Shown here: one piece after another, positions 17,179 to 26,039 of the stretch
Position numbering within the stretch: the first letter of the stretch is position 1
Layout: each line of letters opens with the position of its first letter
The notes under the pieces: generated by a model
What the model was told of the DNA's origin: nothing
Database searches by the model: none
The model's input: only the letters and a program-made list of their open reading frames with translations
Translations under genes and position numbers: made by a program
Assembly (NCBI RefSeq): GCF_003182355.1
Contig: NZ_QGTW01000003.1
Location: 186,001 to 250,000 of the forward strand
Origin: Cytobacillus oceanisediminis
GTDB taxonomy: Bacteria; Bacillota; Bacilli; Bacillales; Cytobacillaceae
DNA length: 64,000 nt
Direction: 5' to 3'

Positions 17179-18369
17179 TTACTTCATATTCTTTTCAACA
17201 AAGCTATGCATACGTTCAACTGCTTTTTCAAGCAAATCAAGAGAGGTTGCATAGGATAAACGGATATTTTCAGGAGACCCAAAGCCCGAGCCCGGAATTA
17301 CAGCAACCATCGCTTCTTCCAAAAGAGCTTTTGCAAAGTCATCAACATTTTCAAAGCCTGTCAGTTCGGCAGCCTTTTGTACATTTGGAAATAAATAAAA
17401 TGCTCCTTGAGGTTTAACACAAGTAAAGCCTGGAACTTTAATTAACTTATCATATATGATGTTTAAGCGATGCTCAAAAGCTTCCCGCATTTCTGCAAGC
17501 ATATCCTGCGGGCCAGCATAAGCCGCAATGGATCCGTATTGTGCTGTTGTTGTCGGGTTCGATGTGCTATGGCTGGCAAGATTGGTCATCGCTTTAATGA
17601 TTTCCTTATTTCCTGCAGCGTAGCCAATTCTCCAACCTGTCATGGAATGCGACTTGGATACCCCATTGATAATAATAGTTTGCTCTTTCAGTTCTGGTGA
17701 AAGCTCTGCAATGGAAGTATGCTTATGGCCGCCATATACCAATTTCTCATATATTTCATCTGAAATTATTAAGACATTATGCTTTAGGCAAACGTCTCCC
17801 AATGCCTTTAATTCATCTTCAGAATAAAGCATTCCTGTTGGATTGCTTGGCGAATTGATAATCACTGCTTTTGTTCTATCTGTGATGCTTTCAGATAGCT
17901 GTTCCGGTGTAATCTTATATTCATTTTCCTCTTTTCCCTCTGCATAAACCGGCACTCCGCCAGCAAGTTTAACTTGCTCAGGGTAACTAACCCAGTATGG
18001 AATCGGGATGATTACTTCATCCCCTTCGTTAAGCAATACCTGGAAAAGGGTATACAAGCCATGTTTTGCCCCGCTTGTAACGATAATTTCTGAAGAGTCG
18101 TAATCAAGGCCCTGGTCCTTTTTAAACTTGGCTGCGATTTCTTTCTTTAAAGCTGGAAGCCCTGCAGAAGGGGTATATTTTGTATGTCCTTCATTCATGG
18201 ATTGGACTGCAGCATCAATGATATGCTGAGGGGTATTAAAATCTGGTTCCCCGGCTCCCAATCCGATGACATCATGTCCCTGGGATTTTAATTCCTTTGC
18301 TTTCGCAGTAATTGCTAAGGTTGTTGATGGTGTTAATGCTTTAACTCGTTGTGCCAGTTGAAACTCCAT
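17179..18369 (-). CDS. aspB: Aspartate aminotransferase, class I PLP enzyme
   Basis: A 396-residue fold-type I aminotransferase that interconverts aspartate and 2-oxoglutarate with oxaloacetate and glutamate. The PLP lysine lies in GVSKSHSMTGWRIGY, the Asn/Pro segment is NSPSNPTGMLY, and the conserved arginine is near the end in NIRLSYATS. The start at 18369 has GGGAGGAAGC upstream. The length fits the subgroup I-gamma enzymes of Bacilli. It is downstream of ypmB, 54 bp apart, and probably co-transcribed with ypmA-ypmB. Substrate preference is taken from the B. subtilis orthologue in the same position. Confidence 0.92.
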   Translation of the reverse strand: MEFQLAQRVKALTPSTTLAITAKAKELKSQGHDVIGLGAGEPDFNTPQHIIDAAVQSMNEGHTKYTPSAGLPALKKEIAAKFKKDQGLDYDSSEIIVTSGAKHGLYTLFQVLLNEGDEVIIPIPYWVSYPEQVKLAGGVPVYAEGKEENEYKITPEQLSESITDRTKAVIINSPSNPTGMLYSEDELKALGDVCLKHNVLIISDEIYEKLVYGGHKHTSIAELSPELKEQTIIINGVSKSHSMTGWRIGYAAGNKEIIKAMTNLASHSTSNPTTTAQYGSIAAYAGPQDMLAEMREAFEHRLNIIYDKLIKVPGFTCVKPQGAFYLFPNVQKAAELTGFENVDDFAKALLEEAMVAVIPGSGFGSPENIRLSYATSLDLLEKAVERMHSFVEKNMK

Positions 18370-18423
18370 TGTGCTTCCTCCCGTTTTTTCCTGACGCCGA
18401 TCGAGGCTTTAATTAGCTTCGGC

Positions 18424-18897
18424 TTACAGGTTTTCGATTTTTTTCAGCCATTCTCCTGTTTTAAAATCTATATAATAATAATTTATTAAATCACCTTTGG
18501 AACGATAATGAATTTCCCATAATGGAATATTTTTCTCCATACCGAGGCGCACGGACATAATTTCAGCAGGATTTTTTTCCTGTTTAAGCCTGTTAATGGC
18601 TTCCTGGCTGGATATTCCATCAGATTGTCTTCGCATAACTATTTTTCCTTTTTTCTCAGGAACCCACACAAATATGTTGGTTCCTTCAGCATTCTTGCCT
18701 TCGATTACATAGTAGGTTTCAGTGCCGTGGTATAAATGGAAATCTTCAATTTCAGTAAGATCTGTTTCCATTTTTGCAAGCTCCACAGCTTTTGCTTCGG
18801 CCGTTTTTACTGGCTTCATGCTGTTAAAATATATCCAGGTGCCTGCACCCATGCAAATAACAAACAGAACTAGTACGGCTATTAAAGCTTTTTTCAT
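18424..18897 (-). CDS. ypmB: YpmB, membrane-anchored extracellular protein
   Basis: A 157-residue protein with an N-terminal membrane anchor (KKALIAVLVLFVICMGAGTW) and an external domain. The external part resembles two PepSY-like modules: YYVIEGKNAEGTNIFVWVPE near the middle and IHYRSKGDLINYYYIDFKTG near the end. The position between ypmA and aspB and the size match B. subtilis YpmB. PepSY-like domains often bind or inhibit proteases or act in cell-envelope control. No specific function can be assigned here. Confidence 0.85.
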   Translation of the reverse strand: MKKALIAVLVLFVICMGAGTWIYFNSMKPVKTAEAKAVELAKMETDLTEIEDFHLYHGTETYYVIEGKNAEGTNIFVWVPEKKGKIVMRRQSDGISSQEAINRLKQEKNPAEIMSVRLGMEKNIPLWEIHYRSKGDLINYYYIDFKTGEWLKKIENL

Positions 18898-18913
18898 TTT
18901 TTAATCACTCTTT

Positions 18914-19084
18914 TTATGTACGATAAATGGTAAAAATCGCTTTATTTTGGTCTTCCTGATCAAGCGCCAAGCCGAACATCAGGTCTTTTTCCTTCAAGGT
19001 TCTGTTTAGTGCATCAACAACTTTATACAGATCCGGGCTCTGCTGGATTTTAACTGTAGATAAAACCTCAATTTTGCTTTCCAT
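18914..19084 (-). CDS. ypmA: YpmA family small protein
   Basis: A 56-residue protein, shorter than common ORF cut-offs, beginning MESKIEVLSTVKIQQSPDLY and ending AIFTIYRT. A very strong GAGGAGG site precedes ATG 19084. It lies 16 bp upstream of ypmB and in the same order as B. subtilis ypmA-ypmB-aspB. The pattern of alternating strand and helix suggests a small alpha/beta fold. Function unknown. Confidence 0.85.
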   Translation of the reverse strand: MESKIEVLSTVKIQQSPDLYKVVDALNRTLKEKDLMFGLALDQEDQNKAIFTIYRT

Positions 19085-19246
19085 TCTGGAATTCCTCCTC
19101 AGCCTCTACAATATTTGTAACTTATATACCTTACCCTTTAGGTTAAAATATACTTACAAAGAAATACACTCTATAACAGTATAACAGCAGAATATGTTTC
19201 CTTGTATCAAAACAAATACAAATTTTCTTCTAGTCCACCACGTAAT

Positions 19247-19271
19247 GCTGCGCTCTTAGCGCAGCCTTTTT
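19247..19271 (+). terminator. Orphan plus-strand terminator between ypmA and the ComEC-like gene
   Basis: GCTGCGC-TCTTA-GCGCAGC followed by CTTTTT on the plus strand, where no plus-strand gene is present. It could end an unannotated small RNA or block antisense transcription into the upstream gene. On the minus strand it has no T run. Confidence 0.6.
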
Positions 19272-19291
19272 CATTACAGAATAAATGCCTC

Positions 19292-19324
19292 ATAAAGAAT
19301 CTCCAGGAAGAGAATTTCCTGGAG
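19292..19324 (-). terminator. Hairpin after the ComEC-like gene
   Basis: CTCCAGGAA-ATTCTC-TTCCTGGAG stem, followed by ATTCTTTAT on the minus strand; a moderate terminator. Confidence 0.6.
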
Positions 19325-19347
19325 GTCCTTATACAGCACTAACTGTA

Positions 19348-20199
19348 CTATTTATATTCCTCTTCCTGGAAAATCGTAATGACTTCATAGTTAATATCTG
19401 TAAATTTGATGGTGACAGTTCCATGCTTCCTTGTATAATATACATCAACCCATGCATCATTTAACAGTCCGAATAAATCAGAAGCCGGTTTTATTGATGA
19501 TTTATGAAACAAGATGGCAATCTGCGGATCCATATGTTTAACCATCTGTTCTGAAATGGATCCTTCCTTGCCAAAGGCAGGAAGTTTTACGATATTGACA
19601 TTGGATAAATCCTTCTTCATAAACACTTCTTTTGCTTTGTCACTAGTTGAATTCATGAATAGAATCCGATGTCTTGCGAAAGTAAAAGAAACATCCATTC
19701 CGTCCCCAGTTTCAATCCCTTCAAAAAGAACTTCAGTATGAAGTCCGGGAAGAAGCTGCTGTTTAGTATCATGGCTCCAGACATGAATATTAATATCGCT
19801 TAAATCAGCTTTTCCTTCTTTTAATTGAGAAGCAATGGGTTCCCCAGCTATAACCTGCTTCACATCATATTCTTTTATTAGCCAGGCGAGGCTTGACTCA
19901 TTGTAGAGATCCTCATCTGTTAGAATAATTGTCGATATCTGATTTGTCCTATAAAGCTGCAGAAGCTTTTTTAATTCAGGTTCAGTCCCCGGTCCTCCAG
20001 TGTTGATCAGGATATTTTGATCATTGCCATGGTGGATCAAGGATGCTTCTCCATCGGATAAAGAAAAAAAAGTAATAGCGAGCTCATCGTTTTTAAGTTT
20101 TAGATCAATGCTTTCCACTTTAACCGGAACTGCAGGTGAGTCCTTCGGTATGTAATACCAATTAGTAAACATCAGCAAAAAGGCGAACAACACTTTCAT
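19348..20199 (-). CDS. Secreted/anchored metallo-beta-lactamase-fold protein, ComEC-like but lacking the metal-binding motif
   Basis: A 283-residue protein with an N-terminal hydrophobic segment. Its layout follows the nuclease-like domain of ComEC: FFSLSDGEASLIHHG where the family has DVGQGDA, then ILINTGGPGT (family LIDTGG). Next is IILTDEDLYNESSLAWLIK where the family carries the HxHxDH metal ligands, and PAFGKEGSISEQMV where it has HHGS. The fold is therefore kept while the key histidines are gone, so hydrolase activity is unlikely. The gene is inserted between dinG and ypmA, a junction that is direct in B. subtilis. It may be a binding or structural pseudo-enzyme. The assignment rests on motif order alone. 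Confidence 0.6.
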   Translation of the reverse strand: MKVLFAFLLMFTNWYYIPKDSPAVPVKVESIDLKLKNDELAITFFSLSDGEASLIHHGNDQNILINTGGPGTEPELKKLLQLYRTNQISTIILTDEDLYNESSLAWLIKEYDVKQVIAGEPIASQLKEGKADLSDINIHVWSHDTKQQLLPGLHTEVLFEGIETGDGMDVSFTFARHRILFMNSTSDKAKEVFMKKDLSNVNIVKLPAFGKEGSISEQMVKHMDPQIAILFHKSSIKPASDLFGLLNDAWVDVYYTRKHGTVTIKFTDINYEVITIFQEEEYK

Positions 20200-20502
20200 C
20201 TATTCATTCCTCCTACCCTATGAACAAAAACGGAAGCGGGCATATATAGCATAAGCGTGAACCTTTCAACAAAGTCAGTTCCACCTTACTTAATTAACTT
20301 CCCAACAAATATAGAATGTGTTATTCATGCGAATTTATCCTGCTTCAAAGGGTCTTTGCCAATGTTCATAAAATAGGCTGCAAATTATTCGATTTTATGA
20401 TGGAATTCTTAATTGATATGCATCCTCATCGGGCTAAGCTCCTCTTTAGCGACGCTTTTTTGAAGCTTTCACACAATAGGTTCAGCCGCCTCAACACATA
20501 TT
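20200..20502. other. Intergenic region between dinG and the ComEC-like gene, no gene seen
   Basis: About 300 bp downstream of dinG. Only a 23-codon minus-strand frame without ribosome binding site was found, and no clear terminator for dinG. Confidence 0.45.
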
Positions 20503-23307
20503 TTATAGCCAAGTATAAATTAATTCGACAATTTCATCAATATTGCTTTTTTGAATTGGTATAGGCGGGATGGAATCCAGGAATGCCTTTCCGTATTTTG
20601 TGGTGACGATTCTTCGATCAAAAACAACTATAAACCCTCTATCCGAGCTTGTTCTGATTAGCCTTCCAACACCTTGTTTAAACCGGATTACAGCTTCAGG
20701 CAATGAATAGGAGGAAAATGGGTTCCCTCCCTCACTTTTGATTTGTTCATTTTTTGCCTGTACCATTGGTTCATCCGGCGGGGAAAAAGGCAGTCTGACA
20801 ATCACAAGGCAAGATAGATCCTCACCAGGGATGTCCACTCCTTCCCAAAAGCTGCTTGTTCCCAAAAGAATCGCTTTATCAAAACGCTGAAAATTCCTTG
20901 TAAGTCTTGATCGGCTGCCGCTCGTAATGCCCTGGGCAATCACAGCATAATCCTCCAGAAACCCTGATTCCCTTATAAGTTCATAAGTTCTCCTAAGCAT
21001 CTCATGAGAGGTAAACAGAATTAGCATCCTGCCTTTTGTGGCTTCAGCAATAGAGATAATGTGCTCCGATATGGAGGCAACGTATTCCTCCAGCGGTACA
21101 GCATTCACTTCCGGCAGATCTCCAGGTATCAGCAGTTTGACCTGTTCCTGATAATTAAATGGCGATGGAATTTGTTCCAGGGTGCACTCCTGCTCTTCAA
21201 GTCCAAGTTCATTAAGGATAAAATGAAAGGAATCTTTTACAGACAAAGTGGCCGATGTAAAGACGGCACTTTCCTTTTCACTAAAAAATTGTTCCTTAAG
21301 GTAATTTGACACTGTTACGGGCTGAGCGAAAACCGTTGTGGCATTTTGGGCTGAACGCGTATCCATTTCAATCCAAACAACAAATTGGGATAAAGGCATT
21401 TGAAAAATATGTTTTACGTTTTCATTCAAATCTTTCAAGTCCTCAAGTATGGAGGCTACCTCCTCCATAAGTGCCTTTTCCTCCAGTGTCAAGGAAGCCT
21501 TTATCTGTCCGACAAGCATAACCCGCTTTTCTATAGCTTCCATTAGGTCTCTTAGGAGAAAACCAAATCGCTCTGCACAAGCTATAACAGCTTTTGACTC
21601 TTTGTCACTGCCTCCGTTTATAAATCGGACAGTTAAACGGGTACTGCTCTTCTTTGCTTTTGAATATTTTTTCGCATAAATCCCAATAACTTTAAATAAT
21701 TCATCCATTTCATGAAAGAGATCCACTATAAGCTGATTAATTTCAAAGGAATGAATCATATCCTCCGGGCTCCCTGCTTTTTCTTCAACCAGTTTTTCAA
21801 GCTTATAAAAGAGCTGTTTTTGTTCAAACAATCCTATTTGGCCAAGAAGCAAACGTACCGTTAAATAATCAAGCTTATGGCCAAAATGTTTACCGGATGC
21901 TTTCACGAAATGATGGCCCTCATCTATAACCACATGGCTGAATTTAGGCAAAATGACGCTTGGGGCTACCAGATCGGTTAGGAGCAATGAATGGTTGGTA
22001 ATGATAATATCCGCACTTTGTGCTTCCTTCCTCGCTTTTAGATAGAAGTCCCTGGATATCCATGATTTATCCTGCAAAAAAGCTGTTTCATCATTCTTGA
22101 TTTTGCTCCAGTAAATCATGCCGCCACTTGAAAGGTTCAATTCGTCAATATCCCCTGTATCCGTCTCCAGTAACCAGACGAGAATCTGCATTTTACTTAG
22201 AATCGTATCATAATTATCTTCTTCATCATCCCTTAAGGTCTGAACAAATTTGGCCAGGCTGATATAATGGCTTCTTCCCTTCAGCAAAACAGCTTTGACC
22301 GGGAATGGCAGCATTTTTTGCAGCAGCGGGATGTCCTTTTTTAACAACTGTTCCTGCAGCTGCGTTGTATATGTACTAATAATGACTGTTTTGCCGTTTT
22401 CCTTACCGTAAATTGCTGATGGAACAAGGTATGCCAACGATTTTCCAACGCCTGTACCTGCTTCGATTAAAGCATGTTTTTTATCATTGAACGCTCCGTA
22501 GACGGCATCCATCATCTTAAACTGGCCTTGTCTTATTTCATAGGAGGGAAAAGCTTTCATAAACATTTCCTGCTTTTCCTCAATACCAAAGGGATACCCG
22601 GTACCTGTAAGGCTATCAGGGTATTGGAGCATCACCCCTTTTTTCAATGCGATTCCTCTATGTATTTCAATAAAGTCAGGCAAATTTTCAATTTTGCTTT
22701 CTTTAATTAAAATGAGTTCGTCAAGCAGAATATCAAGGTCACTTTTTAGTCCCCCCGAAAGCTTATGCAGCAGTTCAAGTGTTTTAAACGGGAGGTATTC
22801 AAGCTTCTTTAACAGAATCAACAAGAGCTCTGCAGTTACATAAGCATCGCTATCTGCCTGGTGCGGCCGTTCATGGTTCAGCCCTTCACGGTGTGCAAGA
22901 TCTGATAACTTGAAGCTATCCGCAGTTGGAAAAAGAATCCGTGACATTTCTACTGTGTCAAGAACCGGACCGTAAAACCCGTTATAGCCTGCCTCCAACA
23001 ATTCTTCCTGCAAGAACGACAAATCAAATAGCACATTGTGTGCAACAAAAAATGCACCTTCCAGTAAAGTCAGCACTTTTGGGGCAATTTCAGAGAACAG
23101 GGGTGCATCTTCCACCATGTCATCCGACAGTCCTGTCAATTCTTCAATAAAAGGGGGAATCGGCTGCTCAGGGTTTACATATGAGGAATATTCCTCTTTA
23201 ATTTTTCCGTTTTCGATCACCACAGCAGCAAATTGTATTATTTTATCGCCCTTTTTCGGGGCGTTTCCGGTTGTTTCCAAGTCAACTACAACATATTTAT
23301 TACCCAT
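20503..23307 (-). CDS. dinG: DinG family protein: DnaQ-like 3'-5' exonuclease plus XPD-type helicase domains
   Basis: A 934-residue two-domain protein. Residues 1-165 form a DEDDh exonuclease: VVVDLETTG with D9/E11, a second acidic site in AHNVLFDLSF, and HQADSDAYV. The rest is a superfamily 2 helicase with Walker A AGTGVGKS (283-290), motif II DEGH in VIDEGHHFVK and motif VI QGVGRLIRTSSDRG. The four-cysteine iron-sulfur cluster of E. coli DinG is not evident, as expected for the Gram-positive form, which in Staphylococcus aureus acts mainly as a nuclease. ATG 23307 is chosen over GTG 23316, which overlaps the AGAGGTG site. The gene precedes panB-C-D in chromosomal order as in B. subtilis. 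Confidence 0.92.
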   Translation of the reverse strand: MGNKYVVVDLETTGNAPKKGDKIIQFAAVVIENGKIKEEYSSYVNPEQPIPPFIEELTGLSDDMVEDAPLFSEIAPKVLTLLEGAFFVAHNVLFDLSFLQEELLEAGYNGFYGPVLDTVEMSRILFPTADSFKLSDLAHREGLNHERPHQADSDAYVTAELLLILLKKLEYLPFKTLELLHKLSGGLKSDLDILLDELILIKESKIENLPDFIEIHRGIALKKGVMLQYPDSLTGTGYPFGIEEKQEMFMKAFPSYEIRQGQFKMMDAVYGAFNDKKHALIEAGTGVGKSLAYLVPSAIYGKENGKTVIISTYTTQLQEQLLKKDIPLLQKMLPFPVKAVLLKGRSHYISLAKFVQTLRDDEEDNYDTILSKMQILVWLLETDTGDIDELNLSSGGMIYWSKIKNDETAFLQDKSWISRDFYLKARKEAQSADIIITNHSLLLTDLVAPSVILPKFSHVVIDEGHHFVKASGKHFGHKLDYLTVRLLLGQIGLFEQKQLFYKLEKLVEEKAGSPEDMIHSFEINQLIVDLFHEMDELFKVIGIYAKKYSKAKKSSTRLTVRFINGGSDKESKAVIACAERFGFLLRDLMEAIEKRVMLVGQIKASLTLEEKALMEEVASILEDLKDLNENVKHIFQMPLSQFVVWIEMDTRSAQNATTVFAQPVTVSNYLKEQFFSEKESAVFTSATLSVKDSFHFILNELGLEEQECTLEQIPSPFNYQEQVKLLIPGDLPEVNAVPLEEYVASISEHIISIAEATKGRMLILFTSHEMLRRTYELIRESGFLEDYAVIAQGITSGSRSRLTRNFQRFDKAILLGTSSFWEGVDIPGEDLSCLVIVRLPFSPPDEPMVQAKNEQIKSEGGNPFSSYSLPEAVIRFKQGVGRLIRTSSDRGFIVVFDRRIVTTKYGKAFLDSIPPIPIQKSNIDEIVELIYTWL

Positions 23308-23443
23308 GGCATACACCTCTACATTCAGTCATTCAAACGGTATCACAAAAACGGAAAAAGAAAAAGGCAAATAGCTTTCTGCTCATTACTTTTCTTCCAC
23401 ACGAACTAAGCCCTTATTCACTCATGCCCTATGCAGCTTAAAT

Positions 23444-23482
23444 AAAAAGCACTGATCCGGCATTTCGAATCAGCACTTTTTT
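23444..23482 (-). terminator. Terminator of panB-panC-panD
   Basis: AAAGTGCTGAT and ATCAGTGCTTT pair around a 15-base loop, with T runs on both strands. Confidence 0.85.
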
Positions 23483-23489
23483 AAATTTT

Positions 23490-23873
23490 CTATAGAACTG
23501 TACTTTCTGGCTCGGCATGGATCATATCTGCAATTCGATTGTTTCTGTCCATAATAGCCACTTTAGGTTCATGGTAAGGTACCTTATCATCAGGAACAAG
23601 TGCATAAGAGATTATAATCACAATATCCCCTTCCTGAACAAGACGGGCTGCTGCACCATTCACACAGATAACGCCGCTGCCTCTTTCACCAGGGATGATA
23701 TACGTTTCGAAGCGTGCACCGTTATTATTATTGACGATCTGGACCTTTTCGTTGGGTGCCATTCCTACTGCCTCAATAATATCTGTATCAATGGTGATGC
23801 TGCCTACATAATTTAAATTTGCTTCCGTTACAGTTGCACGATGGATTTTTCCATTCATCATGGTGCGAAACAT
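23490..23873 (-). CDS. panD: Aspartate 1-decarboxylase (pyruvoyl-dependent)
   Basis: A 127-residue proenzyme, the usual length, that makes beta-alanine for pantothenate. The self-processing site G24-S25 lies in [12 protein letters not shown]; cleavage makes the serine-derived pyruvoyl group. Other conserved runs are [16 protein letters not shown] and [12 protein letters not shown]. It is the last gene of panB-panC-panD, 12 bp after panC, and is followed by a strong terminator. Confidence 0.96.
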   Translation of the reverse strand: MFRTMMNGKIHRATVTEANLNYVGSITIDTDIIEAVGMAPNEKVQIVNNNNGARFETYIIPGERGSGVICVNGAAARLVQEGDIVIIISYALVPDDKVPYHEPKVAIMDRNNRIADMIHAEPESTVL

Positions 23874-23885
23874 GCTGGTTCCCCC

Positions 23886-24743
23886 TTAACTCCCTTTATT
23901 TATCGTAATAATAACGTTATCAATCAGCCGGACTTTGGTAAATTTAACAGCAATAGCAATAATGATCGTTCCTTCCAGACGGTCCAGTTCCTTAAGATCC
24001 GGATAGGAAAGAATCTCGACATAATCAATATGGCCAGTAGTATTTTTCTCAATATGTCCCCTGACTTGCGCAATAATTTCCAGAGGATCCTCTTCTCCCT
24101 CAATAATCTTGGATTCTGCGATTTTAAGGCTTTGGTTTAGTGCGGGAGCCTCCACTCGTTCTGCAGGAAGAAGATTGATGTTCCTGGAGCTCTTGGCCAA
24201 GCCATCAGCTTCTCTAACTGTTCCTACGGCCACTATTTCCACAGGGAAGTTAAAATCCTTTACAAGGCCACCTACTACAGCTACCTGCTGGGCATCCTTC
24301 ATTCCAAAATAAACCTTATCAGGCTGAATGATATTAAAAAGCTTTGTAAGAACCGTTGCGACACCATCGAAGTGTCCCGGGCGGGATTTGCCGCATAATA
24401 CATCGGTCCGATCCTGCACTCTTGCAGTCACAGAGAGAGTGCCAGGATACATTTCATCTGCGGAAGGATAAAAAATAAAGTCATTCCTTTCTTGCTCGGC
24501 CAATTTGCTGTCTCGGTCAAAGTCTCTTGGATATGTGGCTAGATCTTCTTTAGGTCCAAATTGCAGCGGGTTCACAAAAATGCTTAGTACTGTCACATCA
24601 TTTTCTTTTCTAGCAGCTTTTAATAAAGAAAGATGGCCTTCATGCAAATACCCCATTGTGGGAACGAATCCAATTGACTTTCCTTCCCGCTTAAGCCGCA
24701 ATGCTATCATTTGCATTTCTCTTACTGTAGTAATCGTTCTCAT
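23886..24743 (-). CDS. panC: Pantothenate synthetase
   Basis: A 285-residue ligase that joins pantoate and beta-alanine using ATP via a pantoyl-adenylate. The nucleotidyltransferase signatures are clear: [20 protein letters not shown] with the HIGH-like [23 protein letters not shown], and the KMSKS-like segment in [16 protein letters not shown]. The start overlaps the panB stop by 4 bp (ATGA), so translation is coupled. Length is normal. Confidence 0.96.
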   Translation of the reverse strand: MRTITTVREMQMIALRLKREGKSIGFVPTMGYLHEGHLSLLKAARKENDVTVLSIFVNPLQFGPKEDLATYPRDFDRDSKLAEQERNDFIFYPSADEMYPGTLSVTARVQDRTDVLCGKSRPGHFDGVATVLTKLFNIIQPDKVYFGMKDAQQVAVVGGLVKDFNFPVEIVAVGTVREADGLAKSSRNINLLPAERVEAPALNQSLKIAESKIIEGEEDPLEIIAQVRGHIEKNTTGHIDYVEILSYPDLKELDRLEGTIIIAIAVKFTKVRLIDNVIITINKGS

Positions 24744-25576
24744 ACTTTTCCTCCATACAAGCTAAGCAGTTCTTCTTCTTTCATAGTGAAAGAATGGCTA
24801 TTTTCAGGGAAAGATCCGTTCTTTACCTCAGCAGAATAAGCGGATAAACTATCCTGGATAACAGGATTTAAATTCTGATATTGTTTTACAAATTTAGGAA
24901 CGCGATCAACTCCGTATCCCAAAACATCATGATAAACAAGAACTTGGCCATCTGTATCCTGGCCGGCGCCTATCCCAATAGTTGGTATTGTTAACTCCTT
25001 AGTAATCTGCTTTCCCAGCTGTTTAGGAACGCACTCCAAGACTACAGCGAAAGCACCCGCTTTTTCACATTCCTTTGCATCCTCCATTAACTTTCTGGCA
25101 GCTTCAGCATTTTTCCCCTGGACCTTGTATCCTCCTAAAACCCCTGCAGATTGTGGAGTTAAGCCCAAATGCGCAACTACAGGAATGCCAGCCTTTGTTA
25201 ATGACCTAATTTGTTCAGCCACTTCATCTCCGCCTTCAAGCTTGACAGCATGTGCACCTGTTTCCTGAATGAGCCTTGCTCCATTAATAAGTGTATCTTT
25301 AATGGATAAATGATAGCTCATGAATGGCATATCTATAACAATAAATGTATCTTTTGCTCCCCTTTTGACAGCCTTGCCGTGATGGATCATGTCTTCCATT
25401 GTGACAGGAACCGTTGAATCATAGCCTAAAACGACCATACCAAGTGAATCCCCGACAAGAATCATATCTACCTCAGCATTTTCTGCCTGTTTGGCAGCCG
25501 GATAGTCATAAGCTGTGAGCATTACAATTTTTTCTTCACATTGTTTCATCTTTAGAAAATCAGTTGTTTGCTTCAT
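24740..25576 (-). CDS. panB: 3-methyl-2-oxobutanoate hydroxymethyltransferase
   Basis: A 278-residue enzyme that makes ketopantoate from 2-oxoisovalerate and methylene-tetrahydrofolate, the first committed step to pantothenate. Typical motifs are [40 protein letters not shown] and [18 protein letters not shown] 25576 follows AAGGAGGACG; an upstream extension to 25651 would cross this site and the leader terminator. First gene of the pan operon, preceded by a structured leader that may control it. Confidence 0.96.
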   Translation of the reverse strand: MKQTTDFLKMKQCEEKIVMLTAYDYPAAKQAENAEVDMILVGDSLGMVVLGYDSTVPVTMEDMIHHGKAVKRGAKDTFIVIDMPFMSYHLSIKDTLINGARLIQETGAHAVKLEGGDEVAEQIRSLTKAGIPVVAHLGLTPQSAGVLGGYKVQGKNAEAARKLMEDAKECEKAGAFAVVLECVPKQLGKQITKELTIPTIGIGAGQDTDGQVLVYHDVLGYGVDRVPKFVKQYQNLNPVIQDSLSAYSAEVKNGSFPENSHSFTMKEEELLSLYGGKV

Positions 25577-25815
25577 CTTTCGTCCTCCTTTTTTAGGAAG
25601 AGGAGATAAAACTTTCCCAATGAGTACACAGCAGCATGCTGCTCCAACCACAAAAAAACCCTTCTGAAGGCAGAAGGATCTTGTAATAGCTCATTATAAT
25701 CGTTCATCCCTCTGTCCCGGTCCATTTTTGGATCTAGGCAGATATCTATTCGTTTAGGTTAATACTTTAAAGGTGCAGTTCTTTAAAGGATACTGCCCAT
25801 AAAAAAAGTATAGCA
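25577..25815 (-). promoter_or_regulatory. panB leader: promoter, candidate pan-motif RNA and terminator
   Basis: An extended -10 TGCTATACT lies at 25815-25807 on the minus strand. The roughly 220-nt leader then holds a first hairpin closed by GGCAGT/ACTGC and a second near 25700-25750. In the second, TCTG-CC pairs with GG-A-CAGA leaving a bulged A, around an inner stem from GATCCA and TGGACC. A strong terminator follows (25677-25652), well before the panB start. Paired hairpins with bulged A before panB are the hallmark of the described pan RNA motif of Firmicutes. The terminator and extended -10 are clear; the pan identification is inference. Confidence 0.5.
25652..25677 (-). terminator. Terminator inside the panB leader
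   Basis: CCTTCTG-CCTT-CAGAAGG stem with T7 on the minus strand. It ends transcription about 75 bp before panB, either stopping read-through from birA or acting as a leader attenuator. Confidence 0.85.
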
Positions 25816-25850
25816 AAAAGAAGAAAGAATTGGCTATAAAAATTTTTATA

Positions 25851-26033
25851 GCTCTGTTAAACTTGCCTGTTGATTTCCGTTCCAGGCACTCAGCGAACCG
25901 CGGGCGGTTCGGGAGCCTCCTCGGCGCTCTACACCTGCGGGGTCTCCCTTTGACTCACTTCTCCCGCTGGAGTCTCGCGCCTTCCGCTCCACTCAATAGG
26001 GTGCTACTATCAACGATGAGCTTTAACATTGCC
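25851..26033. repeat. Interspersed palindromic element, copy 1 (full-length)
   Basis: The ends carry the shared signature TGTTAAA-N7-GTTGAT: forward at 25855-25874 and inverted at the right (TTTAACA at 26022-26028). The interior is GC-rich with nested palindromes and two near-direct copies of TTCCG(T/C)TCCA, one near each side. The element lies directly behind the birA stop codon. Outside the ends the sequence reads TTATA on both sides, a possible target duplication. Similar GC-rich repeats with GATTTCCGCTCCAGGC are common in Bacillaceae genomes. Confidence 0.75.
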
Positions 26034-26039
26034 TTATAA

